Source of the DNA: Bacteroidales bacterium | GTDB taxonomy: Bacteria; Bacteroidota; Bacteroidia; Bacteroidales; UBA932 | DNA: 31,877 nucleotides | NCBI GenBank assembly: GCA_024402115.1 | Contig: JAKSJQ010000023.1 | Span: 1-31,877, forward strand | Direction: 5' to 3' | In this document: positions 30,499-31,877 of the stretch, piece after piece | How the letters are laid out: each line of letters begins with the position of its first letter | Position numbering within the stretch: position 1 is the first letter of the stretch | Program-made: the position numbers and the translations under genes | Notes under the pieces: model-generated | The model's input: only the letters and a program-made list of their open reading frames with translations | Databases searched by the model: none | What the model was told of the DNA's origin: nothing

Positions 30499-31877
30499 AT
30501 GATCCAGGGAGACAACAAAGGACGTGGATTCGTCAAGACGGTAGACTGGTCGCTGATTATCACCTACATGATTCTGGTGTTCGTCGGCTGGCTCAACGTG
30601 TACTCGTCTTCCTATGATCCCGACGTCAGCATACTCAGCTGGGCTAGCCGAAGCGGAAAGCAGCTCGTCTGGATACTCACCGGACTGGGTATAGGCTCGC
30701 TCATACTCTTCGTCATACCACCTCGAATATACGAGGGTCTGGCCATACCCGTGTACCTTCTGACCCTGGGCGCACTCGTCGCGGTCATCTTCCTCGGAAC
30801 AGAGGTCAACGGTTCGAAATCGTGGTTCCAGCTCGGTCCAGTCAGCTTCCAGCCCGCCGAGATCTCGAAGATATCCACCTCGCTGATGCTGTCTGCCTTC
30901 ATGAGCCGGTACTCCTACAGGATGAAGAACACCAAGGACTTCCTCCTCACGGTGCTGATTCTGGTCGTGCCTATGCTCATCATCCTGCTGGAGAACGAGA
31001 CAGGATCGATGCTCGTATACGTCGGATTCATCTTCATGCTCTACAGGGAAGGCCTTACCGGATGGCTCATCTTCATGATCGGAATGGTGATCCTGATGTT
31101 CATCATGACCCTTACGATATCGCCTTTCGCGTCGATTTTGACCGCGACTATCGTGATGACCCTCTGCAACGAGATTCGCGCAGGCAAGCTAAAGAAGTGG
31201 TTCCTTCTCTACTTCCCTATCGCAATCGCCCTTATCGTCTACTCGTCCATCTGGAACAAGGCGGCAGAACCTGATCCTGACGGATTCATGCCCGAGACCC
31301 TCCTTCTCAAGATAAAGCCTATATACGTGCTGTGCACACTGCTGGTTCCCCTGGGAATCGCCTATCTAGTGAAGGGATTCAGGGAGGTCCGATGGTTCAG
31401 GGTATTCTCCATCGGAGCCCTCGTCGCCGGCGTCATCATGACCTTCTCCGTACAGTTCATCTTCGAGAGCGTCCTCAAGGACCATCAGCGAAAGAGAATC
31501 GAGGTGCTTCTCGGAATGACGGAGGACCCTGCCGGAGTGGGCTACAACGTAAGGCAATCCATGATAGCCATAGGTTCGGGAGGCCTCTTCGGAAAAGGCT
31601 TCCTCCAGGGAACTCAGACGACTTACGGCTTCGTGCCTGAGCAGAGTACCGACTTCATCTTCTGCACGGTCGGAGAGGAGTGGGGCTTCCTCGGCTCAAC
31701 CGCCGTCGTGCTCCTGTACGCCTTCCTGATATGGAGGATAATGAAGGCCGCGGAAGGCAGCCGAGAGAACTTCACCCGAATATACGGATACTGCGTCGCC
31801 AGCTGTATATTCATGCACCTGATAATCAACATCGGCATGACAATTGGACTCATGCCGGTCATCGGAATCCCGTTACC
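30499..31877 (+). CDS. rodA: Peptidoglycan glycosyltransferase RodA (3' end cut by window)
   Basis: SEDS-family polymerase that extends glycan strands from lipid II. The frame is open from the ATG at 30499 to the window end, 459 complete codons without a stop. It lacks only the C-terminus. The N-terminal helix region has DWSLIITYMILVFVGWLNVY. SEDS motifs include NGSKSWFQLGPVSFQPAEIS (about 112-131), EDPAGVGYNVRQS with the likely catalytic Asp343, AIGSGGLFGKGFLQGTQTTY, FVPEQSTDFIF and, at the edge, INIGMTIGLMPVIGIPL. The long hydrophilic stretch around 225-290 is larger than in E. coli RodA, which fits Bacteroidetes versions. It begins one base after mrdA. Confidence 0.96.
   Translation, partial: MIQGDNKGRGFVKTVDWSLIITYMILVFVGWLNVYSSSYDPDVSILSWASRSGKQLVWILTGLGIGSLILFVIPPRIYEGLAIPVYLLTLGALVAVIFLGTEVNGSKSWFQLGPVSFQPAEISKISTSLMLSAFMSRYSYRMKNTKDFLLTVLILVVPMLIILLENETGSMLVYVGFIFMLYREGLTGWLIFMIGMVILMFIMTLTISPFASILTATIVMTLCNEIRAGKLKKWFLLYFPIAIALIVYSSIWNKAAEPDPDGFMPETLLLKIKPIYVLCTLLVPLGIAYLVKGFREVRWFRVFSIGALVAGVIMTFSVQFIFESVLKDHQRKRIEVLLGMTEDPAGVGYNVRQSMIAIGSGGLFGKGFLQGTQTTYGFVPEQSTDFIFCTVGEEWGFLGSTAVVLLYAFLIWRIMKAAEGSRENFTRIYGYCVASCIFMHLIINIGMTIGLMPVIGIPL

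Noticed and set aside
1..31877. Defence, phage, secretion or transposon system
   Set aside because: No nuclease/helicase cassettes, integrases, transposases, terminal repeats, tRNA-associated junctions or repeat arrays were seen; gene content is housekeeping throughout.

Overview
The window looks like a core chromosomal segment of a Bacteroidota bacterium, most likely order Bacteroidales, with fairly high GC for that group. The evidence is: start-proximal promoters with the phylum-typical -7 box TAnnTTTG (TATATTTG, TAATTTTG, TATCTTTG and others); few Shine-Dalgarno sequences; a frr-linked prephenate dehydratase plus aminotransferase; a DUF3109 cysteine-rich protein; S9 and M24 peptidases of the types common in gut Bacteroidales; and a Bacteroidetes-style mreBCD-mrdA-rodA cluster. 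I cannot fix the genus. No tRNA, rRNA, CRISPR array, insertion sequence, integrase or phage gene was seen. Coding density is very high and no gene-free stretch exceeds 300 bases.

Layout. 1-3319 (+): pyrH (cut by one base at the window edge), frr, pheA and a PLP aminotransferase, ended by a strong symmetrical terminator at 3337-3374. 7705-3392 (-): a secreted S9 prolyl-oligopeptidase-type peptidase followed by cytosolic aminopeptidase P, a likely proline-peptide utilisation pair. 10462-7766 (-): a membrane-anchored coiled-coil protein, hemW and mntP. 10551-11021 (+): a small two-helix membrane protein that shares a CTAG stop with the convergent DUF3109 gene. 13889-11018 (-): an M16-like protein without the zinc motif, then DUF3109. 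13994-16797 (+): a secreted TPR protein overlapping a U32-family protein by TAATG. 22599-16816 (-): mrcA (PBP1A), ddl and prmC, followed by an unrecognised lipoprotein. 22696-25596 (+): topA, then an Lrp/AsnC regulator. 26226-25564 (-): ispD. 26299-31877 (+): mreB, mreC, mreD, mrdA and rodA, the last cut by the window end.

Function. A large part of the window builds the cell wall: Ddl makes the D-Ala-D-Ala dipeptide, IspD feeds isoprenoid (undecaprenyl) synthesis, PBP1A is a bifunctional synthase, and MreBCD-PBP2-RodA is the elongasome. The rest is translation and RNA housekeeping (pyrH, frr, prmC, U32), aromatic amino acid synthesis, peptide degradation and Mn/heme handling.

I found no convincing undescribed multi-gene defence, mobile or RNA system. 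The most unusual points are an in-frame, hairpin-rich insertion inside hemW, an M16-fold protein lacking its catalytic motif, a coiled-coil protein translationally tied to hemW, a TPR/U32 overlapping pair, and small palindromes at the lrp and lipoprotein promoters.
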